Of a stretch of 64,000 bases of DNA, positions 20,764-31,593 are shown piece by piece. Made by a program: the position numbers and the translations under genes. This stretch comes from Bacteroidota bacterium. GTDB taxonomy: Bacteria > Bacteroidota > Bacteroidia > UKL13-3. The DNA lies in the NCBI GenBank assembly GCA_027491355.1, contig JAIXWI010000005.1:81537-145536 (forward strand), read 5' to 3'. The notes beneath the pieces were generated by a model. That model saw only the letters and a program-made list of their open reading frames with translations, was not told where the DNA came from and did not search any database. The stretch's first letter is position 1; each line of letters begins with the position of its first letter.

Positions 20764-21852
20764 TTATGAATATTTTTCGTTGAATTTTACTTTAATATCA
20801 GTAAAAATATCTTTGACTTCTTGTTCTTTATTTTTGTCTGAAATCAATAAAACATCTGGTGTATCTACAACAATTAAATCTTGAACTCCATTTAACACAA
20901 CCATTTTGGTTGCCGAAGCCAATGACTTATCTACCATGCAGTTAGTGGTGTTGTAGGTTAAAACATGAGTACCCTTTTTAACGTTTTGATCGACATCTTT
21001 TTCAGAAATATCATACAAAGAAATCCATGTACCCAAATCATTCCAACCAAAAGTTGCAGGCAACACATATACATTGGATGCTTTTTCCATGATGCCATAA
21101 TCTATAGAAACAGCTCTGGTTTGCTCATAAATTTGTTGAATGACTTCCGATTCTTTGTCTGTAAAATAAGCATCCAAAGCTTCTTTGAACAAAGCAAATT
21201 GCTCAGGTACAAACTCTTTGAAAGCAGATTTAATGGTAGAAATACTGAAAATAAAAATTCCGGCGTTCCATAAAAAATCACCACTATTTAAAAAGGCTTT
21301 GGCCAAATCAAGTGAAGGTTTTTCAGTAAATGTTTTAACTTTTTTTAGGTCATTTGATCCCTCTAAATATTGGATGTAACCATAACCAGTATCGGGTCTG
21401 GTTGGGTGAATTCCAAGCGTAACCAAGGCATGGTTTTTCTGGGCAAAGTGTATGGCATCTTTTACATTGGCCAAAAACAAAGATTCATCTAAAATTAAAT
21501 GGTCGCTGGGTGCAACAATGCAAATGGCGTGTGTATTGATTTTGCTGATTTTACCACAAGCATAAGCCACACAAGCTGCAGTATTTTTACCCATTGGTTC
21601 AGCCAAAATTTGTTGAGCTTGAATTGAGGGTAATTGCTCCTTTACCAAAGCAACATATGACTGATTGGTCACAACATAAATGTTTTCAGGTAAAAAATCC
21701 CGTAAAAACCTTTTATAAGTTTGTTGCAACAAAGAGCTTCCGGTACCAAGAATATCTAAAAACTGCTTTGGGTAATTGCTTCTACTTGATGGCCAAAAAC
21801 GGCTGCCAATACCGCCAGCCATAATAATTGCATAATTATTTTTGTTTTGCAT
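20764..21852 (-). CDS. Mannose-1-phosphate guanylyltransferase
   Basis: YAIIMAGGIGSRFWPSSRSNYPKQFLDILG, AEPMGKNTAACVAYA, FTEKPSLDLAKAFLNSGDFLWNAGIFIF, WNDLGTWISLY. Confidence 0.93.
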   Translation of the reverse strand: MQNKNNYAIIMAGGIGSRFWPSSRSNYPKQFLDILGTGSSLLQQTYKRFLRDFLPENIYVVTNQSYVALVKEQLPSIQAQQILAEPMGKNTAACVAYACGKISKINTHAICIVAPSDHLILDESLFLANVKDAIHFAQKNHALVTLGIHPTRPDTGYGYIQYLEGSNDLKKVKTFTEKPSLDLAKAFLNSGDFLWNAGIFIFSISTIKSAFKEFVPEQFALFKEALDAYFTDKESEVIQQIYEQTRAVSIDYGIMEKASNVYVLPATFGWNDLGTWISLYDISEKDVDQNVKKGTHVLTYNTTNCMVDKSLASATKMVVLNGVQDLIVVDTPDVLLISDKNKEQEVKDIFTDIKVKFNEKYS

Positions 21853-22019
21853 AATTTAAATCAGACGCAAATTAGCTGGTATTTTCCAAAGATTTCATAG
21901 TATTATTTTAAAAATAGAAATGTTAGACTTAACTTAGTACACAGATATATAAACTAGCAATTGTACAATTTTACGGCTTCAAATCCGTTTATATTATTCA
22001 ATTTCAATTACTTATAAAA

Positions 22020-24239
22020 ATGGCTGAACAAATTCGCCCAACATTGAACAACACAAAAGAAACAATAGATTTAAAACAAGCCCTCAATACATACTTTGGG
22101 TTCAATAGTTTTAAAGGTGAGCAAGAACAAATCATCACCAATTTATTGGCTGGTAATGACACATTTGTAATCATGCCTACTGGAGGCGGAAAATCTGTAT
22201 GTTACCAATTGCCCGCTTTGATCATGCCTGGCACAGCAATCATCATATCACCCTTAATAGCTTTGATGAAAAACCAAGTGGATGCATTGCGTTCACTCTC
22301 ACATGACAAGGTTGCACATTTTTTAAATTCTTCATTGAACAAAGGAGAAATCACTTCTGTAAAAAAAGACATCAATGCGGGTCAAACCAAAATGTTGTAC
22401 ATAGCTCCTGAAACCCTTAAAAAAGATGAAACCATAGACTTTTTAAAAACCATAGACATTTCATTCGTAGCTGTAGATGAAGCGCATTGTATTTCAGAAT
22501 GGGGGCATGACTTCAGACCAGAATACCGAAGAATCAAACAAATGGTAAAAGAAATCAAAGATGTACCAATGATTGCTTTAACTGCAACTGCAACTCCAAA
22601 GGTGCAGTCTGATATTATGAAGAATTTACAAATGTCAGATGCTACAGTTTATAAATCTTCATTCAACAGAGCAAACCTTTATTACGATATACGCTCAAAA
22701 GGTAAAAAAGGCGAAGCCATCAAAGAAATTGTTTCTTTTATCAAAACAAGGCAAGGAAAATCTGGTATCATTTATTGCTTGAGCCGAAAAAGAGTGGATG
22801 AAATTGCTGGAATTTTACAAGCCAACGGCATCAAAGCGCTGCCTTATCATGCGGGTTTAGATGCAAAAGTTAGGGCCGATCACCAAGACCGTTTTTTAAT
22901 GGAAGATGCCGATGTAATTGTTGCAACCATTGCCTTTGGAATGGGAATTGACAAACCAGATGTAAGGTTTGTTATACATTATGATATTCCAAAAAGTATT
23001 GAAGGTTATTACCAAGAAACAGGCAGAGGTGGACGTGATGGATTGGTTGGCGAATGTGTGTTGTTTTACAACCCTGCCGACATTGATAAATTAGAAAAAT
23101 TTTTAAAAGATAAACCTGTTGCAGAAAGAGAAATTGGCGAGTTGTTGATTTTTGAAACCCAAGCTTTTGCAGAGTCTGCATCTTGTAGAAGGAAATTCTT
23201 ATTGCATTATTTTGGTGAAGAATTTGATGAGAAAAATTGCAATGCCATGTGTGACAATTGCAAGCATCCAAAAGAAAAAGAAAATGCTACAGCTGCTGCA
23301 GTAAATGCCCTCGAATTGATTGCAGAGGTTAAAGGTAAATACAACCTAAAACACATTGTAGATGTATTAATGGGTAATAAAACCCACGAAATTACCATGA
23401 GTGGACACCATGAACTTCCTGCGTTTGGTATAGGTAAATCTCGTGAAGAAAATTACTGGAAATCAGTTATCAGACAATTGCTTTTACAAGGATACATTAC
23501 CAAGAATATTGAGAATTATGGCTTATTGAGCTTGAATGAAAAAGGTGTGGCATTTATTCAATCGCCTACTCAATTTGAAATCAGCCTCGATCATAAATTC
23601 GAAAAAATTGCAGACGACGACGACAGCAGTCCAGAACCTGAAGGAGTTTACGATGAGGTATTGTTGGAATTGTTAAAAGAACTCAGAAAAAAAATAGCCA
23701 AAGAAAAAGGATTACCTCCTTATATTATTTTCCAAGAGCCTTCATTGGAAGAAATGGCGTTAAAATACCCAATAACACTAGAAGAAATCAGTAAAATTTC
23801 AGGTGTAAGTAGTGGAAAGGCCACTAAGTTTGGAAAACCATTTGCCGAACTCATTGATAAGTATGTAAAGGAGAACGACATTGAAAGAACAGAAGATGTA
23901 GTTATTAAATCGGTGGTAAACAAATCTGCACGGAAAATTGCCATCATTACCAACATAGATAAAAGGGTATCGCTTGATGACATTGCCAGAGGCCAAGGCT
24001 TGAAAAAAGATGAGTTATTGGTGGAAATTGAAAACATTGTAAACAGTGGAACCAAGCTGAATTTAAAGGCTTATATCTACGAAATTACAGAAGAAGAAAT
24101 AGTAGATGAAATCATGGATTTCTTCAGAAGCACTCCTGACAACGTAATGGCAACTGCACTCAAAACATATGGCGATGAGTTTAGCAAAGACGATTTACAA
24201 TTGATGCACATTCATTTCATCTCTGAAATGGCAAACTAA
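22020..24239 (+). CDS. recQ: ATP-dependent DNA helicase RecQ
   Basis: FVIMPTGGGKSVCYQLPAL, VAVDEAHCISEWGHDFRPEYR, ALTATATPKVQSDI, ATIAFGMGIDKPDVRFVIHYDIPKSIEGYYQETGRGGRDG; zinc-binding region and C-terminal HRDC-like extension. Confidence 0.96.
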   Translation: MAEQIRPTLNNTKETIDLKQALNTYFGFNSFKGEQEQIITNLLAGNDTFVIMPTGGGKSVCYQLPALIMPGTAIIISPLIALMKNQVDALRSLSHDKVAHFLNSSLNKGEITSVKKDINAGQTKMLYIAPETLKKDETIDFLKTIDISFVAVDEAHCISEWGHDFRPEYRRIKQMVKEIKDVPMIALTATATPKVQSDIMKNLQMSDATVYKSSFNRANLYYDIRSKGKKGEAIKEIVSFIKTRQGKSGIIYCLSRKRVDEIAGILQANGIKALPYHAGLDAKVRADHQDRFLMEDADVIVATIAFGMGIDKPDVRFVIHYDIPKSIEGYYQETGRGGRDGLVGECVLFYNPADIDKLEKFLKDKPVAEREIGELLIFETQAFAESASCRRKFLLHYFGEEFDEKNCNAMCDNCKHPKEKENATAAAVNALELIAEVKGKYNLKHIVDVLMGNKTHEITMSGHHELPAFGIGKSREENYWKSVIRQLLLQGYITKNIENYGLLSLNEKGVAFIQSPTQFEISLDHKFEKIADDDDSSPEPEGVYDEVLLELLKELRKKIAKEKGLPPYIIFQEPSLEEMALKYPITLEEISKISGVSSGKATKFGKPFAELIDKYVKENDIERTEDVVIKSVVNKSARKIAIITNIDKRVSLDDIARGQGLKKDELLVEIENIVNSGTKLNLKAYIYEITEEEIVDEIMDFFRSTPDNVMATALKTYGDEFSKDDLQLMHIHFISEMAN

Positions 24240-24256
24240 GCTTTTTTAAAAATAAA

Positions 24257-24286
24257 TTTGTTTGTGCTGTCTATTTGATACATTTG
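24257..24286 (+). promoter_or_regulatory. Candidate Bacteroidota housekeeping promoter for kup (TTTG-N18-TACATTTG)
   Basis: Matches the -33 TTTG / -7 TAnnTTTG consensus described for Bacteroidota; located just upstream of kup. Confidence 0.5.
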
Positions 24287-24306
24287 TTGCCTGATTATTT
24301 TTTCAA

Positions 24307-26295
24307 GTGAATCATCAACATGAGAATAGCCACAAAGTTTCTGTGGCTGGGCTTATTGTAGCCCTCGGCATTATCTATGGAGACATAGGAACTTCGCCAC
24401 TGTATGTAGTAAAAGCCCTTACTAAAGGACAAAATATTACAGAAGATTTTATAAAAGGAGGTCTTTCTTGTATTGTATGGACCATTACTTTGCTCACTAC
24501 TGTTAAGTATGTAACACTTGCCTTGCGCGCAGACAACAATGGTGAAGGTGGTATTTTTTCTTTGTTTGCATTAGTCAAAAGAAGAAAACCTTTCTTGATT
24601 GTTGCTGCCATTATTGGAGGATGTACTTTATTGGCAGATGGTATGATTACCCCTCCAATTTCTGTTTCTTCTGCTGTAGAAGGATTGCTCATTTTAAACC
24701 CAGACATTCCAACCATCCCAATTGTATTGACCATCATTACATTATTGTTTTTAATGCAAAGAATGGGCACCTCTGTAGTAGGTAAAATGTTTGGCCCTGT
24801 AATGTTGATATGGTTCAGTATGCTAGGCATTTTAGGTATTTCATATATCATAAAATACCCATCAATTTTGGAAGCATTGAATCCTTATTATGCATACGAA
24901 TTCTTAGCCGTTCCAAGTCATTTTTGGCTGTTAGGTGCTGTTTTCTTGTGTTCTACAGGTGCAGAGGCTTTGTATTCAGACATGGGTCATTGTGGTAAAA
25001 ATAACATCAGGGTTAGTTGGGCATTTGTAAAAACAACTTTGTTATTGAACTACTTTGGACAGGGTGCTTGGATATTGGAGAAATTAAACAAGAATCAATC
25101 TATTCAAATTGAAGAAAATCCTTTTTTCTCTATCATGCCTGAATGGTTTTTATTGACTGGTATCATAGTAGCTACTGTAGCAGCCATTATTGCTTCACAA
25201 GCTTTAATAAGTGGTTCGTTTACGCTAGTAGCAGAAGCGCTGAGGTTAAATGTTTGGCCTAAAGTAACCATTAAATACCCCACCAATTTAAAAGGGCAGA
25301 TTTATGTGCCAAGTGTTAACTGGCTCCTTTGGATTGGATGTGTAACCATTGTATTGTACTTTAAAGAGTCTGCTAAAATGGAGGCTGCTTATGGCCTGGC
25401 CATTATCATTACCATGATCATGACCACCATTTTGCTCATGAATTTCTTGCAAAAAATAAAGGCACCTAAATTATTAATCGTTGTACTTTCTCTTGTTTAC
25501 GCAACCATTGAAGCGGCATTTTTAATTGCCAATATTGAAAAAATCCCTTCAGGTGGCTGGATGACATTATTGGTGAGTTCAGTCTTCATGGCTGTGATGT
25601 ATGTATGGTATAGAGGCCGTAAAATTAAAAACCGTTTGACTGAATTTGTGAACTTAAAAGATTACCTACCTCTCTTATTTGAACTGAGTAAGGACAACTC
25701 TATTTCTAAATATTCAACCCATTTGGTTTACTTAACCAGTGCCGATAATTTAATGGAAATAGAGAACAAGGTCATTTATTCCATTTTGCAAAAAAGACCC
25801 AAAAGAGCCGATGTGTATTGGTTTGTTCACATTCATGTTGATGACAAACCTTATACCATGGAATACCGTGTAGACCATATCATACCAAATGATGTGGTTC
25901 GTGTAGAATTCCGATTAGGATTCAGGGTTGAACAAAAAATCAATTTCTATTTCAGACGCGTAGTAGAAGAATTGGTAAAGAATGGAGAGGTTGACGTTCG
26001 GTCAAGATACGCTTCTTTGAGGGGCCAAAACATTACCGGCGACTTCCGATTTGTTGTTTTAAAACGTCACCTTTCCCACGACAATGAATTGAGCGGTATC
26101 GAAAAAAGAATCATGGAAATGTACTTCACACTCGACAAACTGAGTTTGAGTGAAGAAAAAGCATTCGGCTTAGATACCTCATCGGTTTTAGTAGAAACTG
26201 TTCCTTTGATGATAACCCAACCTAGAGAATTTAAATTACAAAGGGTTTACAGTAAGACTACATTTGGCAAACCAACATCTTCATCAGAACACTAA
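24307..26295 (+). CDS. kup: Potassium uptake protein Kup/TrkD
   Basis: ALGIIYGDIGTSPLYVVKAL, LRADNNGEGGIFSLFALV, STGAEALYSDMGHCGKNNIR. Confidence 0.95.
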   Translation: MNHQHENSHKVSVAGLIVALGIIYGDIGTSPLYVVKALTKGQNITEDFIKGGLSCIVWTITLLTTVKYVTLALRADNNGEGGIFSLFALVKRRKPFLIVAAIIGGCTLLADGMITPPISVSSAVEGLLILNPDIPTIPIVLTIITLLFLMQRMGTSVVGKMFGPVMLIWFSMLGILGISYIIKYPSILEALNPYYAYEFLAVPSHFWLLGAVFLCSTGAEALYSDMGHCGKNNIRVSWAFVKTTLLLNYFGQGAWILEKLNKNQSIQIEENPFFSIMPEWFLLTGIIVATVAAIIASQALISGSFTLVAEALRLNVWPKVTIKYPTNLKGQIYVPSVNWLLWIGCVTIVLYFKESAKMEAAYGLAIIITMIMTTILLMNFLQKIKAPKLLIVVLSLVYATIEAAFLIANIEKIPSGGWMTLLVSSVFMAVMYVWYRGRKIKNRLTEFVNLKDYLPLLFELSKDNSISKYSTHLVYLTSADNLMEIENKVIYSILQKRPKRADVYWFVHIHVDDKPYTMEYRVDHIIPNDVVRVEFRLGFRVEQKINFYFRRVVEELVKNGEVDVRSRYASLRGQNITGDFRFVVLKRHLSHDNELSGIEKRIMEMYFTLDKLSLSEEKAFGLDTSSVLVETVPLMITQPREFKLQRVYSKTTFGKPTSSSEH

Positions 26296-27095
26296 TTGCC
26301 TTTAGGACGTTCCAACACATAGTAACAGGTAGTTGTAAACCAATCTCTCAACCATGGAATTGCAGCCAATAAAGCAAATTGCTTTTTAGGTTTTACTCCA
26401 AACTTATACAAGTAACTAGGATTGATTAAATACAATTCTCTTTTTTGAATGACAAAACCTGCTCTTTTCACAATGCGTTCAAAACGATTGATGCTGATTT
26501 GGGTTTCTTTTACTTCTAAAATGTCGCGGATACGACCTTCGCTTTCGCCAAATAATTTTAAAATGCCTTTGTAAATGGGCGTTGGAAGTATGTGGAAGTA
26601 AGGTAAAAAATGTAAAAACTTGCTATCTAAACTTTGCTGGTGTCCGCCAAAGGGCATGAGCCATGGTGGAAAGGCAAAGAAAATACGGCCACCTGGTTTT
26701 AAGAAATGAATGATATGTGACACAAACCTTTCTTGGTCATGGATATGCTCAATGGTGTCTTTTAACAAAATCAAATCAAACTTTTCAGTTAAATCTTTTT
26801 CTGGGTCAATGTCGTAAACATTTTTATTGATGATTTGCACCTTTTCAGCTGCAATTTCTGCTTTCAAAAACTCTTTGGCAATATTGCTGGCATAATCCCA
26901 AAGTTCTATTCCTGTAACCCTACAACCCTTATCAGCAAAAGCTTTACAAATGCCTCCATAGCCGCTTCCTACTTCTAAAAATTTCATACCATGAGCAATG
27001 GGAAAAGTTTGCTCAATAAATGGAATGATAAACTGTTGGGTTGTATCCAATTGTTGTTTAAAATACCTGTTAAAATCTGTTTGTAATTCTATCAT
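26292..27095 (-). CDS. Class I SAM-dependent methyltransferase
   Basis: KFLEVGSGYGGICKAFADKGCRVTGIEL motif I, FDLILLKDTIEHIHDQERFVSHIIHFLKPGGRIFFAFPPW. Confidence 0.88.
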   Translation of the reverse strand: MIELQTDFNRYFKQQLDTTQQFIIPFIEQTFPIAHGMKFLEVGSGYGGICKAFADKGCRVTGIELWDYASNIAKEFLKAEIAAEKVQIINKNVYDIDPEKDLTEKFDLILLKDTIEHIHDQERFVSHIIHFLKPGGRIFFAFPPWLMPFGGHQQSLDSKFLHFLPYFHILPTPIYKGILKLFGESEGRIRDILEVKETQISINRFERIVKRAGFVIQKRELYLINPSYLYKFGVKPKKQFALLAAIPWLRDWFTTTCYYVLERPKGN

Positions 27096-27216
27096 ATTGC
27101 GCTAAAACAAACCCAAAGAAAGCAAAAAAATAGGAGAAAATGAGAAAATGAACAGTTCGGTTATAAATCTGCTTTTATTCCTTGCCATTTATTTATATTT
27201 CGGAAATTTTTGATAA

Positions 27217-29652
27217 ATGAAACCAACTTTTCTTAAAAAATTCATCCCCCACTTGATTGCTTTAGGCCTGATTTTATTGGTGGTTGCCACTTATTTTAAC
27301 CCAATTTTCAGCGGTAAAGTGTTAAAACAATACGATGTTTTACAATGGAAAGCAACCTATCAGGAAATAGCAAATTTTGAAAAAGCCACAGGTGAAAGAA
27401 CCTTCTGGACCAATTCTATATTTGGTGGTATGCCTAGTTACTTGATTGGAGCATCATACCATGGCAATATCACTTCTGATATTTTGTTTGCTTTTTCAGA
27501 TGTATTCAAACATCCAGCTGATACCATTATATTGTTGTTTGCATGTTTTTATGTGCTTTTATTAACGTTTGAAGTGAACCCTTATTTGGCAATAGTTGGG
27601 GCATTGGCCTTCACATTCTCGAGTTTCAATTTCATCAACATTGATGCTGGTCATATTACCAAAGGCAATGCCATTGCATTTATACCATTGGTTTTAGCTG
27701 GCATTAGGTATGCACTTACCAAACATAAATTATTGGGAGCAGTATTTACAGGTATTGCTGTTTCATTTGAACTGGCAGCAGGACACTTACAAATTACTTA
27801 TTACCTCATTTTTATCATTTTGGTTTGGATGTTGGTAGAATTGATTCAACATATCCGTGAAAGAAAAATTGGTTCTTACATACTCACAGGAGTGTATCTT
27901 TTGCTTGCAGCTTTGGTAGGAATTGGAACCAATATCACAGGCTTGCTCACAACAGAAGAATATGGCAAATACAGCATCAGAAGTAAATCTGAATTAACCA
28001 AAACAGTTTCAGGAGAGGCAAACACTGCCAATAGCAGCAACGGGCTAGACAAAGATTATGCAATGGCTTGGAGCAATGGTGTAATGGAACCTTTTACTTT
28101 ATTGATGGCCAATTTTTATGGCGGCTCGTCAAATGGCGAAATGTCTACCTCAAGTGAAACTTACCAAAAATTAAAAGACAATGGCATTCCTGATGCCAAA
28201 AAAGTCATTAAACAAATGCCGGTTTATTGGGGAGAACAACCATTTACAGCTGGCCCAATTTACTACGGTGCAATCATTGTGTTCTTGTTTGTATTTGGTA
28301 TGTTTTATTTAAAGGGGAACGAAAAATGGTGGATTTTTGGTGCAGCCATGTTGTCTATCTTCTTGTCAATGGGTAAGAATTTTCCCATACTTACTGATTT
28401 ATTTTTTGATTATTTCCCCTTGTACAATAAGTTCAGGTCAGTCACATTCATTCTTTGTGTAGCACAAACACTGTTTCCGCTATTGGCAATCTTATCTATC
28501 AAAGCACTCATTCAAAACCCAATTAATAAAGTACATTTAATTAAATCATTGAAGTGGACTGTAGGCATTGTTGGTGGTGCTTGCTTGTTGTTTGCATTGG
28601 TTCCTAGTATTTTCTTTGACTTTACTGCAGCAGCTGATGAAAGATTGCCAGAATGGTTGAGGAGTTCATTGGTAGCCGATCGCCAATCATTGTTACAAAC
28701 AGATGGTTTCAGATCATTGTTCTTTATCATGGTTTGTATTGGTTTAATATGGGCCTATCAACTCAATAAAATTAAATCAGAAATTTTAATCTTGACATTG
28801 GGCTTGTTCATTACCATTGATTTGTGGAGTGTAGACAAACGTTATTTGAATGACGATGATTTTGAGCGCAAAAAAGCTGATGCCGCTGTTCAAAAAACAC
28901 CTGTAGATGAACAAATTTTGTTAGATCCAGACCCTCACTACAGAGTTTATAATAACAATACAGATTTTGACAAAGATGCATTAACAGCCTATTACCACAA
29001 ATCGATTGGTGGATACCACGGTGCAAAAATGAGAAGGTTCCAGGAACTCATTGAATGGCATTTGAGTAAACAAAACATGGAAGTGTACAACATGCTCAAT
29101 GTAAAATACTTTTTGGTAGCAGATTCTACAGGCAGACAATTTGCTGAACGCAATCCGTTTGTAAACGGAAACGCTTGGTTTGTAAGCACTATACAATGGG
29201 TTAACAATGCAGATGAAGAAATAATGGCATTAAATGGTTTAAAAAGCAAGCAAACTGCAGTAATTGATAAAAAATTTGAAGCTCAACTGAACAATTTAAA
29301 ACCTTTAGAAGACAGTACAGCTCAAATCAAATTAACCAAATACCAACCCAATCAGTTGAACTACCAATCTGACAATAAGCGTGAGGGCTTGGCAGTATTT
29401 TCAGAAATTTATTACGACAAAGGTTGGAACGCATACATTGATGGCAATTTGCAAGAACACATAAGAACAAACTATGTGCTCAGAGGATTGAGAGTTCCAG
29501 CAGGAAAACATGAAATCGTGTTTAAGTTTGAACCTCAAACTGTGGCATTTGGAGAAAAAATAGCTTACGCCAGTTCTGGAGTTTTGTATGGCTCATTGGT
29601 TTTGATTGCTGCCGTTTTGTTCTTTACCAACAAGCGTAAAAAAGACAATTAA
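27217..29652 (+). CDS. YfhO-family membrane protein
   Basis: Multi-TM protein with periplasmic C-terminal domain (DPHYRVYN...IGGYHGAKMRRFQELIEWHLS...MLNVKYFLV...YYDKGWNAYIDG...RTNYVLRGLRVPAGKHEIVFKFEP). Confidence 0.85.
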   Translation: MKPTFLKKFIPHLIALGLILLVVATYFNPIFSGKVLKQYDVLQWKATYQEIANFEKATGERTFWTNSIFGGMPSYLIGASYHGNITSDILFAFSDVFKHPADTIILLFACFYVLLLTFEVNPYLAIVGALAFTFSSFNFINIDAGHITKGNAIAFIPLVLAGIRYALTKHKLLGAVFTGIAVSFELAAGHLQITYYLIFIILVWMLVELIQHIRERKIGSYILTGVYLLLAALVGIGTNITGLLTTEEYGKYSIRSKSELTKTVSGEANTANSSNGLDKDYAMAWSNGVMEPFTLLMANFYGGSSNGEMSTSSETYQKLKDNGIPDAKKVIKQMPVYWGEQPFTAGPIYYGAIIVFLFVFGMFYLKGNEKWWIFGAAMLSIFLSMGKNFPILTDLFFDYFPLYNKFRSVTFILCVAQTLFPLLAILSIKALIQNPINKVHLIKSLKWTVGIVGGACLLFALVPSIFFDFTAAADERLPEWLRSSLVADRQSLLQTDGFRSLFFIMVCIGLIWAYQLNKIKSEILILTLGLFITIDLWSVDKRYLNDDDFERKKADAAVQKTPVDEQILLDPDPHYRVYNNNTDFDKDALTAYYHKSIGGYHGAKMRRFQELIEWHLSKQNMEVYNMLNVKYFLVADSTGRQFAERNPFVNGNAWFVSTIQWVNNADEEIMALNGLKSKQTAVIDKKFEAQLNNLKPLEDSTAQIKLTKYQPNQLNYQSDNKREGLAVFSEIYYDKGWNAYIDGNLQEHIRTNYVLRGLRVPAGKHEIVFKFEPQTVAFGEKIAYASSGVLYGSLVLIAAVLFFTNKRKKDN

Positions 29653-29731
29653 AAGATTTATTTCATCAAATGGCTATTTTTTTTTAGATTGATTGTAATA
29701 AAATCCTTCATATTTAGATATTTGCATTGCT

Positions 29732-30742
29732 TTGAATCAACTCATTGAACTCAAAAATCTCTTGTCTGCCTTTCCAAGGCCAAGGGTGGTGATAACAACT
29801 CATCATAAACCGGATGCTGATGCCCTCGGATCATCCTTGGGTTTGCTGCATTTTTTAATTCAGCTTGGCGTTCCAGCTCACGTGGTAAGCCCCACAGATT
29901 ATGGAGATTTCTTAAAGTGGATGCCTGGTGAGAAAGAAGTTGTTAATTTTGAAAAAGAAAAAGAAAAAGCAACCGCATTGGTGTCGGCAGCCGATTTAAT
30001 TTTTTGTTTAGACTTCAATACCCTCTCACGCATCAATTTATTGGGAGATTTGGTAGCCAATGCAAAAGCAAAAAAAATATTAATTGACCACCATCTTGAG
30101 CCTGAAGGCTTTGATGATTACAGACTTTGGACAACCAATGCATCCAGTACCAGTGAACTGGTATTTTGGTTGATAGAGCTTTTTAATGAAGTGGACAAAG
30201 TGAGTGTGGACATTGCTTCTTGTTTGTATGCAGGTATCATGACTGATACTGCTTCTTTCAAACATAACTCTACCAAACCAACCACGCATAGAGTTGCAGC
30301 TAAACTTTTAGAAAAAGGAGCACAACCAAATAGCATTCACGAAGCCATTTACGACAACTACTCAGAAAACAGAATGCGTTTCATTGGCTATTGTTTGAAT
30401 GAGAAATTACAAGTTATACACGACTACAAAACAGCTTTAATTCTTGTAACTGCAGAAGAACTGGAACGTTTCCAAATCATCACCGGAGATACTGAAGGAT
30501 TGGTAAATTATGGCTTGTCAATTACTGGAATAGAGTTGTCCATTTTAGTCGTAGACAGAAGCGTTGCTAGGAAAATGAGCTTCCGTTCTAAATCAAAATT
30601 TCCTGCAAATGCATTTGCTAGAAAACACTTTAATGGTGGCGGGCACTTTAACGCCGCTGGTGGTGAAAGTGCTGATGACTTGCTTACAATTGAGAAAAAG
30701 TTAAAACACCTATTACCTGAATACATCGCATATTTAATTTGA
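29732..30742 (+). CDS. DHH/DHHA1 phosphoesterase, NrnA-like nanoRNase/pAp phosphatase
   Basis: RPRVVITTHHKPDADALGSSLGL, FCLDFNTLSRI, KKILIDHHLEP, ARKHFNGGGHFNAAGGES. Confidence 0.92.
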   Translation: MNQLIELKNLLSAFPRPRVVITTHHKPDADALGSSLGLLHFLIQLGVPAHVVSPTDYGDFLKWMPGEKEVVNFEKEKEKATALVSAADLIFCLDFNTLSRINLLGDLVANAKAKKILIDHHLEPEGFDDYRLWTTNASSTSELVFWLIELFNEVDKVSVDIASCLYAGIMTDTASFKHNSTKPTTHRVAAKLLEKGAQPNSIHEAIYDNYSENRMRFIGYCLNEKLQVIHDYKTALILVTAEELERFQIITGDTEGLVNYGLSITGIELSILVVDRSVARKMSFRSKSKFPANAFARKHFNGGGHFNAAGGESADDLLTIEKKLKHLLPEYIAYLI

Positions 30743-31587
30743 AAACTATAAAAATGAGAAGCACCTTTGCCATACTGGCTACCGTTGTTTTATTAGCAGC
30801 TTGCAATAAAGACAAAACCACAGAAGACGGTTTAGTAAACTACCGTATTTTTAAAACAGATGAATCGGCAAGGGCCGTACAAAAAGGAGATATCCTCTTA
30901 CTACACATGAGAGGAGTAGCCGAAAATAAAGATACTGTTCTTTTTGACAGTTATGTAAATGGAAAACCCTATTACATTCCTGCTGAAGAAAGCACTTTAA
31001 AAGGCTTATTCAGTTTGCTTAAAAAAGGTGATAGTTTGTCTTTCAGCGTGAGTGCAGATTCATTGTATATGAAAAGTTTTGGCGCTCCACCTCCTGCAAA
31101 CATTGGAACTGGAGAAACCATTCAATTCTTGGCAAGTTTAGTTGATGTATACAGTCAAGCTGAAATGCAAAAAAGAATTGAAGACCAATCTAAGGAAAGC
31201 ATTGACAGAGATTCTTTGAATTTTCAATCTTACTTGGGTAGCTTAGACAATGTTCAAAAAACAGCAAGTGGCTTGTGCTACCAGATTGTCAAAAAAGGTA
31301 ATGGTAAAAAAGTTCAAAAAGGCGCAAGTGTTGCTGTTCAATACAAAGGCAGCTTGTTAGATGGTACTGTATTTGACCAAAACATGGATGGTAAGCCTAA
31401 TTTTACTTTCAATGTAGGTCAAAACCAAGTCATTCCTGGTTGGGATGAAGGTTTGCAATTGATGAGTGAAGGTGATGAATTCAAATTCATTATCCCTTAC
31501 AAATTAGCATACGGTGCTCAAGGAAATGGTCCAATACCAGCTTATTCATCTCTTGTATTTGAAGTTAAATTGATAAAAGTAAACTAA
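30739..31587 (+). CDS. FKBP-type peptidyl-prolyl isomerase lipoprotein (degenerate plus intact FKBP domains; GldI-like)
   Basis: Lipobox TVVLLAACNKDK; C-terminal FKBP VQKGASVAVQYKGSLLDGTVFDQ...VIPGWDEGLQLM...AYGAQGNG. ATG at 30754 is an alternative start. Confidence 0.85.
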   Translation: MKTIKMRSTFAILATVVLLAACNKDKTTEDGLVNYRIFKTDESARAVQKGDILLLHMRGVAENKDTVLFDSYVNGKPYYIPAEESTLKGLFSLLKKGDSLSFSVSADSLYMKSFGAPPPANIGTGETIQFLASLVDVYSQAEMQKRIEDQSKESIDRDSLNFQSYLGSLDNVQKTASGLCYQIVKKGNGKKVQKGASVAVQYKGSLLDGTVFDQNMDGKPNFTFNVGQNQVIPGWDEGLQLMSEGDEFKFIIPYKLAYGAQGNGPIPAYSSLVFEVKLIKVN

Positions 31588-31593
31588 TCAATC

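Noticed and set aside
21973-21990. TTACGGCTTCAAATCCGT resembling a tRNA T-arm
   Set aside because: The stem is only about 4 bp with an 8-nt loop, and no acceptor, anticodon or D-arm could be found around it.
24375-24851. 158-aa minus-strand ORF inside kup
   Set aside because: Shadow ORF antisense to a highly conserved transporter gene; the sequence has no recognisable domain.
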